Assembly (NCBI GenBank): GCA_937858825.1
Contig: CALMAI010000018.1
Coordinates: forward strand, 1 to 46,564
Direction of reading: 5' to 3'
Origin: an uncultured Candidatus Peregrinibacteria bacterium
GTDB lineage: Bacteria > Patescibacteriota > Gracilibacteria > UBA1369
Length of the DNA stretch: 46,564 bases
Program-made: the position numbers and the translations under genes
Notes under the pieces: model-generated
Database searches by the model: none
The model's input: only the letters and a program-made list of their open reading frames with translations
What the model was told of the DNA's origin: nothing
Shown here: piece by piece, positions 23,535 through 31,668 of the stretch
Numbering within the stretch: position 1 is the stretch's first letter
How the letters are laid out: each line of letters starts with the position of its first letter

Positions 23535-25451
23535 CTAGTTAAAGAATCTTGTTATATCAGTTTCAGAAACCTGAATTCCGCTGGAATACTGTTCTGCTCC
23601 ACTAACTTTAAGAACAATCAAACGATAAATCAGATCTGCAACCTCTGCGCGAGTCATACCGGATTCAGGGTGAAACAGCCCACCATCATGAGCAATCAGA
23701 TTCTTATCCTTTGCAAACTTCACATACGGCGCAAACCAGGCGTCATGCGGAACATCCGCATAAACATCACGGGTAACAGTAGCATCAAGATCCACATCCA
23801 TGGCAAGAAGAAGCATTTTTAGGAATTCAACCTTATTAACGGTATTGGCAGGCCTGAATGTGCTATCAGGGTAACCTTCAACAATCGACCGGTCATACGC
23901 TGTCGCAACAAAACCGGAATACCATTCACGGGCAGATGTATCAGAAAAAGGAAGATCAGTAGCGCTCAAAAGATCAGAATTGATTCCATTCAAAATGAAC
24001 TTGAGAGCTTCCACTCGGCTCACAACATTATTGGGTTTAAATGAACCATCCGGATACCCTCCAATCACGCCGTGCTCTTTCAAAAAGCTTACCGATTCAA
24101 AGTATGCAGAATTGGCTGAAACATCATGAAACATAGCGCCATTCATAGGGTCGGATTCTCCAGAAATGGTTCCATCGGTCACAAACAGTTTCAGCGGAGC
24201 ATCCGAAGTTGGAGTTACCGTAAACTGGGCCTCTCCACTAGAAAAACCAACGCGGGAAATCAAATCAGGAACGTCGGCATTTCCAGAAAGGAGTTGAATC
24301 TGAACATCCCCCGCCGGCTTATAAGTCTTAACCACATCGCCATCAGCGTTTACCGCTCGTACACGAATCTTTTGACTTTCACCCTTGGTAAAGACATCTG
24401 AACTTTCAAACGCAAAAGCCACAGCTCCATGAGTCGAAATATCTGTTTCAACCTCCTCGGCCAGCGGTTCCTCTGATTGAGTTTCGATCTCTACCTCTGG
24501 AGAAGGAGGAAGCTCTGTTGGAGCTGTTTCCTCTGGTTGGGAATCTGAAGGCGTTGGATTTGAAGGCGTCGACGAAGTCGATACAGCGCCTAAATGCTTT
24601 TGTACAAAAAGCATCGGGTTAATCGTTGTATCAAGAGCTTGTTGTTGATGAAATCCAGTGTTAATCGCAGATGTGAAATCAAGTCCGGCATCACTAGCTT
24701 CCTGAAAAGTAAATGGCCAGGGAGCGCTACTATTATCAATTTGAAAATGCAAGTGAGGAGTTGTAGCCGTTCCGGTCTCTCCGGATTTTCCAATAAGTTG
24801 ACCTCGGAGAACAACATCTCCTTCCTCCACCAAGACCTGACTCAGATGGTTGTAAGACGAATAGTATGTTTCAGTTCCGGATCCTTCAAAAGAAGGAACA
24901 TTATCATGACGGACAACAATATGGTTTCCAAAACCGGTTGTCTGCGTTGAAGCCTTGGTCACTACACCATTGGCAATAGCGTAAATTGGCGTATTCATTG
25001 GGATTTTAATGTCGATCGCCAGGTGGCTTCCTCTATACTCCTGTCCATCAAGCTTATAGTTCCCCATGTAAGGGACGCTAAAAGTGATTTTCGCGTTTCG
25101 AATAGCCAGGTCAGCAGGATCGCTCCATCCAAGTTGGTCGTTTGAAATCTTCAACTCATTCGGATTATAAGTTGGCAAAATTTGCATTTTGCTCACTGGA
25201 ATCTGGTCGTAACTCTGGTCCCATTCTTCGGAAGAGAGTTCAGTCCATTTTGGGGCTTTTTCAATCGGAAGAGCTGTTCCATCAAAAGCTGGCGCCGGAG
25301 TGGAGATCACACTTACACGAAAATCTGCTAAATTCTGTTGCAGGAGAAAAGATGATCCAGTCACGACAATAATAGCTAAAACCCAATGTCGTCGCCAAAA
25401 AAGAAGAAAGGACTGAAGAAATGAACGTGGAGTAGAGGACGAGCTCGACAT
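23535..25451 (-). CDS. Membrane-anchored M23 peptidase with three SLH domains
   Basis: The 638-residue protein has an N-terminal membrane anchor (about 23-39). An M23 (LytM/lysostaphin-type) zinc peptidase domain spans about 115-285; H143-x3-D147 in GSHLAID, H202 and H233-x-H235 in PHLHFQID form the intact metal and catalytic set. A Pro/Ser/Glu-rich linker (about 290-345) leads to a beta-rich Ig-like domain (about 350-440). Three S-layer-homology repeats follow (about 445-490, 510-555 and 570-615), two with GGYPDGSFKP/EGYPDSTFRP. It would cut peptide bonds in peptidoglycan outside the membrane while SLH domains hold it to wall polymers. The promoter -35 overlaps the start codon of the divergent tsaE. 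Confidence 0.93.
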   Translation of the reverse strand: MSSSSSTPRSFLQSFLLFWRRHWVLAIIVVTGSSFLLQQNLADFRVSVISTPAPAFDGTALPIEKAPKWTELSSEEWDQSYDQIPVSKMQILPTYNPNELKISNDQLGWSDPADLAIRNAKITFSVPYMGNYKLDGQEYRGSHLAIDIKIPMNTPIYAIANGVVTKASTQTTGFGNHIVVRHDNVPSFEGSGTETYYSSYNHLSQVLVEEGDVVLRGQLIGKSGETGTATTPHLHFQIDNSSAPWPFTFQEASDAGLDFTSAINTGFHQQQALDTTINPMLFVQKHLGAVSTSSTPSNPTPSDSQPEETAPTELPPSPEVEIETQSEEPLAEEVETDISTHGAVAFAFESSDVFTKGESQKIRVRAVNADGDVVKTYKPAGDVQIQLLSGNADVPDLISRVGFSSGEAQFTVTPTSDAPLKLFVTDGTISGESDPMNGAMFHDVSANSAYFESVSFLKEHGVIGGYPDGSFKPNNVVSRVEALKFILNGINSDLLSATDLPFSDTSAREWYSGFVATAYDRSIVEGYPDSTFRPANTVNKVEFLKMLLLAMDVDLDATVTRDVYADVPHDAWFAPYVKFAKDKNLIAHDGGLFHPESGMTRAEVADLIYRLIVLKVSGAEQYSSGIQVSETDITRFFN

Positions 25452-25504
25452 AATGTTAGAATGACAAATGTAAGAAGATTCTCTAAGTTGAATGAAATCT
25501 TATT

Positions 25505-25533
25505 ATTATAGCAGAATAGAGCCTCTGAATCAA
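25505..25533 (-). promoter_or_regulatory. Promoter of the M23/SLH gene
   Basis: TTGATT (25528-25533), 17 bases, TATAAT (25505-25510) preceded by TGC on the minus strand. The -35 includes the first base of the divergent tsaE start codon. The leader is about 50 bases. Confidence 0.75.
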
Positions 25534-25973
25534 TGAACAGATCTATCACCACAACATCACCGGAGCAAACCCAGGATATAGCCCGATCCTTGGCAGAAGC
25601 CACAAAATCCCCTGCAATTATCTGTTTGTACGGCGATCTTGGAGCAGGGAAAACAACCTTCACCAAAGGATTTGCCAGCCACTTTGGCCTTGAAGAAAAA
25701 GAGATAAAAAGCCCAACCTATACTTTTGTCCGTGAATACGAAGTTGGAAAATCAAAACTCTTTCACTTTGATTTTTACCGTATCGAAGCCGTCGACGAGC
25801 TTATCCAGCACGATCTGGAAGAAATTTTCACAAGAAAAGATGCGATCATTCTGGTGGAGTGGCCTGAGCGAATAGAGAACATTCTCCCTTCAAAGAGAAC
25901 GAATGTGTGGCTCGAACATGTCGGCGACAATCAGAGGAGCATCAAAATTATGCCTCCTGACGAGTTGTCTTAA
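25533..25973 (+). CDS. tsaE: tRNA threonylcarbamoyladenosine biosynthesis protein TsaE
   Basis: TsaE is the ATPase that works with TsaB and TsaD in making t6A37 on ANN-decoding tRNAs. The 146-residue protein has Walker A GDLGAGKT (34-41), the switch block SPTYTFVREY, HFDFYRI and the family motif VEWPERI. Length is normal. The start is within the promoter region of the divergent M23/SLH gene, and there is no Shine-Dalgarno motif. Its 3' end overlaps the convergent 3D-domain gene by 26 bases. tsaB and tsaD are not adjacent. Confidence 0.95.
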   Translation: MNRSITTTSPEQTQDIARSLAEATKSPAIICLYGDLGAGKTTFTKGFASHFGLEEKEIKSPTYTFVREYEVGKSKLFHFDFYRIEAVDELIQHDLEEIFTRKDAIILVEWPERIENILPSKRTNVWLEHVGDNQRSIKIMPPDELS

Positions 25974-27168
25974 GTCGATCACTTTCAAGCCGCGCGCCAA
26001 CAATACTGTTGAGCTTGCTCCGGGTAATTGGACCGAAAATACCGGCACCGTTTGATTCTTTATCTCCAACAAGTTTTTGCGACTGTTGAAATTTGAAGAC
26101 CGCATGCTCAGTTACCTTTCCATAATATCCGGTCGGTTCAATCCCAAGAAGATTCACTTTTCGGAGTTCCTCCTGAAGCTGACGAACATCCTCCCCACTG
26201 TCACCAAACTTTAAATTGGTATTAAAGACATCAGACAGGGCGACTACATCAGCTTTTGCATGAGCAGCGGAACTGACATTCTTGCTGGCAAGTTTCGCTA
26301 TGGTTTTTGGGCCAACATACCCAGAACCATATTGGTGTCGGGTTCCGATAATACTTTCTGAAAGTTGAAAGTTCGACACTGCCTCATAGGTGGCGGTATC
26401 AAAAGTCCCGTGAGCTTCACCATTGTAGTGTCCGAGCTCTTTAAGCATATTTTGAAGTTTTGATACGTCTTCTCCAGAACTTCCGAGTGAAAGGTCTCGA
26501 GAGAAAATATCTGTATGAACAACCGGAGTCGATGCAATCACGGGTGTCGATGTTTCTTCAACATAAAGCGAGTCTTCATCTGGGCCTCCTATATTAGGAT
26601 CAAGCCACTCGGGCGTGGTAACTCCTTTGCTTGGACTATACCCGGCCAGCTCAACACGCTCCTGAACCGATGGGTCAACTCCATAAACAACAACATCAAC
26701 AGTTCGCTTCCCCCACTGCAAAGCACGCTGCAATCCATCATCCCCATAACCCATCCATACATCCAGACGGTCATGAGCATTCCCTCGCTCACCACTGGTC
26801 ACAATAGCCCCACCTCGGTCATGCACTGCCACGGTTCCAATTCCAGGAATATGCATCTTGGTTCCAAAGTCATACGTTTTTGGAGCGGCAATCATTCCGG
26901 GGTAAACAGGCGTTCCGTCTGCCCCATGAGTTCCATTTCCATTTAAACGGATGTCACCGGCATAAGAGCCGGTCACATATTTTTGTTGATCCGGAAGGGG
27001 AGAGTAGTAGGCAGAAATAATAAAGGTTCTGTTTTCAGCGGCATGAGCAATCTGCTCGGCGCCTTGAACAAAGAGGCTAAGACCAACACTAACCCCAATA
27101 CTAACCAGGAGCAAAAGTGCTGCACGGAGTCCCACACGAAAAACCTGATTGTTTGCAGATGAGAACAT
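25948..27168 (-). CDS. Secreted 3D-domain protein with two peptidoglycan-binding domains
   Basis: I place the start at the ATG at 27168 because a normal signal peptide follows (RVGLRAALLLLV..., cleavage likely after AHAA, residue 44); the frame extends 24 codons upstream through low-complexity Lys/Thr. The 406-residue protein has a 3D domain (about 47-163) with the Asp set D117 (HDRGG), D133 and D136 (DRLDVWMG), as in MltA/Rpf-type lytic enzymes and B. subtilis YocH. Two PG_binding_1 repeats follow (about 226-290 and 319-385), each starting LGSSGEDV or FGDSGEDV. It is probably an exported peptidoglycan-lytic enzyme. The 3' end overlaps convergent tsaE by 26 bases. Upstream is a promoter candidate with a perfect palindrome on its -35. 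Confidence 0.9.
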   Translation of the reverse strand: MFSSANNQVFRVGLRAALLLLVSIGVSVGLSLFVQGAEQIAHAAENRTFIISAYYSPLPDQQKYVTGSYAGDIRLNGNGTHGADGTPVYPGMIAAPKTYDFGTKMHIPGIGTVAVHDRGGAIVTSGERGNAHDRLDVWMGYGDDGLQRALQWGKRTVDVVVYGVDPSVQERVELAGYSPSKGVTTPEWLDPNIGGPDEDSLYVEETSTPVIASTPVVHTDIFSRDLSLGSSGEDVSKLQNMLKELGHYNGEAHGTFDTATYEAVSNFQLSESIIGTRHQYGSGYVGPKTIAKLASKNVSSAAHAKADVVALSDVFNTNLKFGDSGEDVRQLQEELRKVNLLGIEPTGYYGKVTEHAVFKFQQSQKLVGDKESNGAGIFGPITRSKLNSIVGARLESDRLKTTRQEA

Positions 27169-27256
27169 TGTTGTGTTTGTTTTTATTTGTATTTCTTTTT
27201 TGATACGACATTTTTTTTGCGTATCATAAAAGTTTATCACAACAAGAAGGCATGAA

Positions 27257-27284
27257 TAGTACTTATTGTTGCAATAATTGCAAG
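27257..27284 (-). promoter_or_regulatory. Candidate promoter of the 3D-domain gene
   Basis: TTGCAA (27279-27284), 16 bases, TACTAT (27257-27262) on the minus strand, giving a leader of about 80 bases. The -35 is half of the palindrome TTGCAATAATTGCAA. Confidence 0.45.
27270..27284. promoter_or_regulatory. Perfect 15-bp palindrome, operator candidate
   Basis: TTGCAAT-A-ATTGCAA is symmetrical over seven base pairs each side of a central A. It overlaps the -35 of the candidate promoter of the 3D-domain gene. It could be a dimer binding site; the regulator is unknown. Confidence 0.45.
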
Positions 27285-27312
27285 ATGTTTTCTGATTTTT
27301 TCTCGAAATTTC

Positions 27313-29781
27313 TTAGAAAACAGCCCCGACCCGACGCAAAATTTCCCGATCCACAAACTCTTTATCACGTCCATACTTCAAACGCGAAAGCTGTTTAAAG
27401 GCTTCTGCAGCCTCATGATCACCCTTCTCCAAATAAACATTTGGACACGCAATACTGAACGGTTTACTTGGTTGTGTGTCGATCGAAAGCTTCATAACAG
27501 CCTTATACTTATCAATATTAATAAGGTCTTGATCTGTAAAGACCGGAGCAAACTCTTTGGCCAAATACTCCGCATCCTGCGCACCAACCTTCAAAGACAT
27601 AATCGTTCCCACGTTACCAAACACAGCATCTTTCACCTTGGACTTCCCATCCGCGCCCTCAAGCTGAGCAATATATTGGTGTGCCATGTTAAGGCTCAGA
27701 CGATACTTACGAGCCTCAGACAGAATCACTTCAATACTGTCGGTAATATAGTTTTGGAACTCATCAATATAAAGGAAGAAATCCCGCAGTTGTTCCTTTG
27801 GTAGTTTCTGCCTGGCCAGCGCTCCCATTTGAAGCTTGGAAACAACAATCAAACCGAGGAGCTTGGAATTAATCTCTCCCACGCTTCCCTTCGAAAGATT
27901 AATAAGAAGGATCTTTCCCTCGTTCATGACATCGGCAAAATCAAACGCGGACTTGGTCTGACCAATAATGTTTCGCATCATCGTATTGGTCACAAACTGT
28001 CCAAACTTCGCGGCAAAATACGGAATCATCTCCTGCTTTTCCCGGGCACCGGTCTTCGCCATCTGATGCTCCCAGAACGAACGGACAATCGGATTCGTCA
28101 CATGCTCTACCTTTAGTTTCTGGAAGTCGTCATCAGTAAAGAGTCGGACAATGTCGGTAATAGCTCCACCTTCTGGATCGGACATCAATGTTAAACATCC
28201 ATTTCGGAAATAGTCCTGAATACGAGGACCAAAAATCTCTTCATTAAAAAGTTTCACCATAATGTTCATGGCCTCAAGCGCCACATACTCTTTCTCTTCC
28301 CACGTGTCGCCCTCAAGCAAATTCAGTCCCATCGGACGATCCATATCCGCAGGATTGAAATAAATAACATCATCTGCGCGCTCCCTTGGAATAAACGGCA
28401 AAATATCTTCAATAAGAGATCCATGGGGATCCACAATGGCAAGGCCATCGCCATTCCGCAGATCCTGCCGAATCATCCCCTGAAGCATAGACGACTTACC
28501 AGTACCGGTTTGTCCAATCACATAAAAGTGTCGGAAACGATCCTCCCGCTTCATGTGAATAGCAGTCTTCTCTCCACGATACGAGTTATAGCCCAGAAAC
28601 AGTCCTTCCTTTGGAATATTATGAGGAGCCGGCGCAATCTTAAAGTTTTGCCATTTAATAGTCGGAGCCTTATTGAACCGATTATTTGGCAGATGATAAA
28701 GACTGGCAATCTCCTCTGCCGAAAGAATATCGTAGTGACGTTTAAGCGTATGTCCCAAAGGTCTGGAAAGCGATCTCATGATAAAAGATTTCACCACGGC
28801 TTTCTCAGACTGGATCTTTGGAGTGGAAAAGCCATTCGCGTGAGGGCTGCTATACTGGGCAAAAGCACTAAGAATATTGCTTAAATGACCACGAGCCTCA
28901 CGCTCACTTGAAGAGGATGTTACAACCCGGGTAACAACCTCATACCCAACCTTGGAGTTTTTTTGTTCCAGAGCCTTTACCTCTTCATCAGTCATTGGAG
29001 TTGTCCGACCTCCACCACCTTCATCGCCGCCACTTCCACCAATCTCTCCTTTAATAAGGATTTCAAAAAAGGTAGCAATCCAGGAGAGGGGATTCCACGA
29101 AAATTTTGAACTCTTCTTTTGGCTGAAAATATTCTTTGCCTCTTCACGCCCGCGCTTTTGCCAACCATCCTTCTTGGGTCGCAGTACAAACTGAATAGCA
29201 GCACCATCATCATAACTAAGTTTGGACAGCGCATTGGTTAAATTATTCAGAGGATCAGAATTCATGTACTCAGCTGTGCGAATCGGGAAAATATAATCCT
29301 TTGAAAGCTGTAATGTGGCAGCAGCATACTTTCCACCTTCCTGGAAGAGATTATAGTCCTCAACTTCATCGACATAAGCATCCGAATAAGTAGCTGTTAC
29401 CTGTTTTTCAATTAGTGATTTCAAGTCACGCGGCGCCACAATATAAAAAGAGATCTGATTTTCAATTGCAGCATACTCAAGTGAAAAGAAATCCTGTCCA
29501 ATAAAATAAGTCTTCAGCTTTCCACTATAAATACTATGCAAAGACTCAAATAGCTGCGAGGCAATCCCAATAACTTCTTTGAAATCTCCACCTCTTGACC
29601 CCTGCTCATCCTGTTGATCTTCCTTGGACTCTTTTTTAGGAACCATAATCCGCAAAAAAACCATATTAAGCATACGATCTTTATCGGCAGCGTTGCGAGT
29701 AAAGCGAACGAGCACCAGAAACGCCACATAAAGCAGCAGCGCAACACCAATGGACCCAAGGATGTTCAAAAATGTTCCCAT
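27313..29781 (-). CDS. Membrane-anchored TraG/VirD4/HerA-like ATPase
   Basis: The ATG at 29781 is preferred over a TTG 18 bases upstream because a TATAAT box covers the intervening bases. The 822-residue protein has one N-terminal membrane helix (about 9-25), an uncharacterised N-terminal domain (about 65-205) and a Gly-rich linker (about 246-260). A RecA-like motor of the DUF87/TraG-VirD4 type follows: Walker A GQTGTGKS (423-430), VDPHGSLIEDI, and Walker B FFLYIDEF (D673, E674). AHQYIAQL and GTIMSLKVGAQDAEYL are typical late blocks. Such proteins pump DNA or proteins across membranes in conjugation, and versions like this are common in CPR genomes, where their role is unknown. The gene truncated at the right edge is its paralog in the N-terminal region. 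Confidence 0.9.
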   Translation of the reverse strand: MGTFLNILGSIGVALLLYVAFLVLVRFTRNAADKDRMLNMVFLRIMVPKKESKEDQQDEQGSRGGDFKEVIGIASQLFESLHSIYSGKLKTYFIGQDFFSLEYAAIENQISFYIVAPRDLKSLIEKQVTATYSDAYVDEVEDYNLFQEGGKYAAATLQLSKDYIFPIRTAEYMNSDPLNNLTNALSKLSYDDGAAIQFVLRPKKDGWQKRGREEAKNIFSQKKSSKFSWNPLSWIATFFEILIKGEIGGSGGDEGGGGRTTPMTDEEVKALEQKNSKVGYEVVTRVVTSSSSEREARGHLSNILSAFAQYSSPHANGFSTPKIQSEKAVVKSFIMRSLSRPLGHTLKRHYDILSAEEIASLYHLPNNRFNKAPTIKWQNFKIAPAPHNIPKEGLFLGYNSYRGEKTAIHMKREDRFRHFYVIGQTGTGKSSMLQGMIRQDLRNGDGLAIVDPHGSLIEDILPFIPRERADDVIYFNPADMDRPMGLNLLEGDTWEEKEYVALEAMNIMVKLFNEEIFGPRIQDYFRNGCLTLMSDPEGGAITDIVRLFTDDDFQKLKVEHVTNPIVRSFWEHQMAKTGAREKQEMIPYFAAKFGQFVTNTMMRNIIGQTKSAFDFADVMNEGKILLINLSKGSVGEINSKLLGLIVVSKLQMGALARQKLPKEQLRDFFLYIDEFQNYITDSIEVILSEARKYRLSLNMAHQYIAQLEGADGKSKVKDAVFGNVGTIMSLKVGAQDAEYLAKEFAPVFTDQDLINIDKYKAVMKLSIDTQPSKPFSIACPNVYLEKGDHEAAEAFKQLSRLKYGRDKEFVDREILRRVGAVF

Positions 29782-29787
29782 ACTAAA

Positions 29788-29793
29788 ATTATA
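29788..29793 (-). promoter_or_regulatory. Leaderless-type -10 box of the TraG/HerA-like gene
   Basis: A perfect TATAAT lies six bases before the ATG at 29781. No clear -35 is seen at 16-18 bases upstream. An imperfect hairpin AATAAGG/CCTTATT (29799-29831) spans the end of aspS just upstream and could terminate or attenuate read-through. Confidence 0.5.
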
Positions 29794-29826
29794 GCGCAAA
29801 TAAGGGCTAGAGGCGACCCAAAAGCC

Positions 29827-31596
29827 TTATTCCGGGACAATAATTTTTACATGAGCCTCAGCAACCTGATCCGCTGGCATTTCTGATGGCGCAGAGAGCA
29901 TAAGATCGCGGGCTTTTTGATCTTTCGGGAAGGCAATCACCTCACGAATGTTTGGCTCATCCTGCATAACCATAATCAGACGATCCAACCCCCAGGCAAT
30001 TCCACCATGTGGAGGCGCGCCATAAGTAAAGGCATGCAAAATATGTCCAAACCTTTTTTGGGCGTCTTCAGGACTAATACCAAGAAGCTCAAAAATCTTT
30101 GCCTGTAACTTTGGATCATGAATTCTAATACTTCCACCACCAACCTCATTGCCATTTACGGCTAAATCATAAGCACGCGCCCTAACATTTTCCGGTTCAG
30201 AATCCAATTTATCTACATCCTCCATTTTTGGAGAGGTAAACGGATGGTGTGAAGCATTCAGCCGCTGTTCTTCCTTACTCCACTCAAAAAGAGGGAAGTC
30301 GGTCACCCAACAAAATGCGAATACATTTGAATCCCGCAATTCAAACCGGTCACCACATTTCAATCGAACGTAGCCCAGTGTATTGCAGACAACTTCAAAT
30401 TCATCAGCGCCAAAGAATACAATATCCCCGGTCTTGGCACCGGTTTTCTCAATGATCTTTGAAACCACACTCTCATCCAAAAACTTTAAAATAGGGGATT
30501 TTGGCCCTTCCTCTGCCATTTGTAAATAAGCCAAACCTTTGGCTCCAAACACCTTCACCTCTTCAGTTAAATCATCAATCTCTTTTCGGGTCATCACATT
30601 TCCACCTTCAACCCGCAGCGCCCGCACCTTCCCTCCATTTTTCACCACATCGGCAAAAACCTTAAATCCACAATCTTTCACCTCGTCACAAATGTCTACA
30701 ATCGGCATATCGAAACGAAGATCCGGCTTGTCGCTTCCGTACTTATCCATCGCTTCCTGCCAGGTCAGCCTCGGGAATGGCTTTTCCTTAATCTTTTTAT
30801 GAGGAACACAGCGCTCAACGACAGCAATCATTGCTTTTTCATTCACAGCAATCACATCTTCCTCTTCCACAAAAGACATCTCAACATCCAACTGCGTAAA
30901 TTCCGGTTGTCGGTCTCCACGCTGATCTTCATCCCGGAAACATCGTGCAATCTGGAAATACCGATCCATCCCCGCTACCATCAAAAGCTGCTTGAGCTGT
31001 TGGGGTGATTGAGGCAAAACATAAAACTGCCCCGGATACAAACGCGCCGGCACAAGATATTCACGACTTCCTTCTGGAGTCCCCTTAATAAGGATAGGTG
31101 TTTCGATTTCCAAAAAATTCTCAGCATCAAACATTTCCCGAATAATCTTAATCGCCTTATAGCGCATTTCAACATTTTTGCGCATTCGCTCACGTCGAAG
31201 ATCCAGATAACGATACTTCAGCCGGAGCTCTTCATTAACATCTTTATCCTGATCGATCTCGAATGGAGGAGTTTGAGACTCATTCAAAACCGTGAACTCA
31301 TTGATCAAAACTTCAATCTCTCCCGTTTCCATATTCTCATTGCGCATACCTTCAGGACGAGCCCGCACCACACCTTTAATCTGAATCACATATTCTGACC
31401 GGACTCCTTCCGCAATTTTGTGACATTCCTCTGATTCAGCCGGATCCGAAACCACTTGCGTCAAACCAAATCGATCCCGAAGATCAATAAAAATAAGACC
31501 ACCATGATCGCGCCGCCGGTGAACCCAGCCACAAAGCGTGACCTCCTGGCCAATGTCTGCAGAAGTTAACTCGTTACATGTATGAGATCGAAGCAT
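29827..31596 (-). CDS. aspS: Aspartyl-tRNA synthetase, probably non-discriminating
   Basis: This class II synthetase charges tRNA-Asp. The ATG at 31596 gives the usual MLRSHTCNEL start; upstream GTG/ATG codons would add eight residues or fewer. The 589-residue protein has the N-terminal OB anticodon domain (1-105), class II motif 2 in FRDEDQRGDRQPEFTQLD, the bacterial GAD insertion (about 285-420) and motif 3 GGIAWGLDRL. In the OB domain it has RRRDHGG with H31 and RPEG with G83, the residues seen in non-discriminating AspRS of bacteria that make Asn-tRNA by amidation; discriminating E. coli-type enzymes have RRRDLG there. So it may also make Asp-tRNA-Asn for GatCAB. That is inference; no gat genes are visible. 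dnaE lies upstream. Confidence 0.96.
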   Translation of the reverse strand: MLRSHTCNELTSADIGQEVTLCGWVHRRRDHGGLIFIDLRDRFGLTQVVSDPAESEECHKIAEGVRSEYVIQIKGVVRARPEGMRNENMETGEIEVLINEFTVLNESQTPPFEIDQDKDVNEELRLKYRYLDLRRERMRKNVEMRYKAIKIIREMFDAENFLEIETPILIKGTPEGSREYLVPARLYPGQFYVLPQSPQQLKQLLMVAGMDRYFQIARCFRDEDQRGDRQPEFTQLDVEMSFVEEEDVIAVNEKAMIAVVERCVPHKKIKEKPFPRLTWQEAMDKYGSDKPDLRFDMPIVDICDEVKDCGFKVFADVVKNGGKVRALRVEGGNVMTRKEIDDLTEEVKVFGAKGLAYLQMAEEGPKSPILKFLDESVVSKIIEKTGAKTGDIVFFGADEFEVVCNTLGYVRLKCGDRFELRDSNVFAFCWVTDFPLFEWSKEEQRLNASHHPFTSPKMEDVDKLDSEPENVRARAYDLAVNGNEVGGGSIRIHDPKLQAKIFELLGISPEDAQKRFGHILHAFTYGAPPHGGIAWGLDRLIMVMQDEPNIREVIAFPKDQKARDLMLSAPSEMPADQVAEAHVKIIVPE

Positions 31597-31620
31597 AGCA
31601 AAAAGGTTAGTGCGCATCAC

Positions 31621-31649
31621 ATCTTACGGGCGCTACATGCAGAAAGCAA
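31621..31649 (-). promoter_or_regulatory. Candidate aspS promoter
   Basis: TTGCTT (31644-31649), 17 bases, TAAGAT (31621-31626) on the minus strand in the 72-base gap after dnaE, with a predicted leader of about 18 bases to the chosen ATG. Confidence 0.5.
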
Positions 31650-31668
31650 GAGTCCAGAGAAAAGAAAA

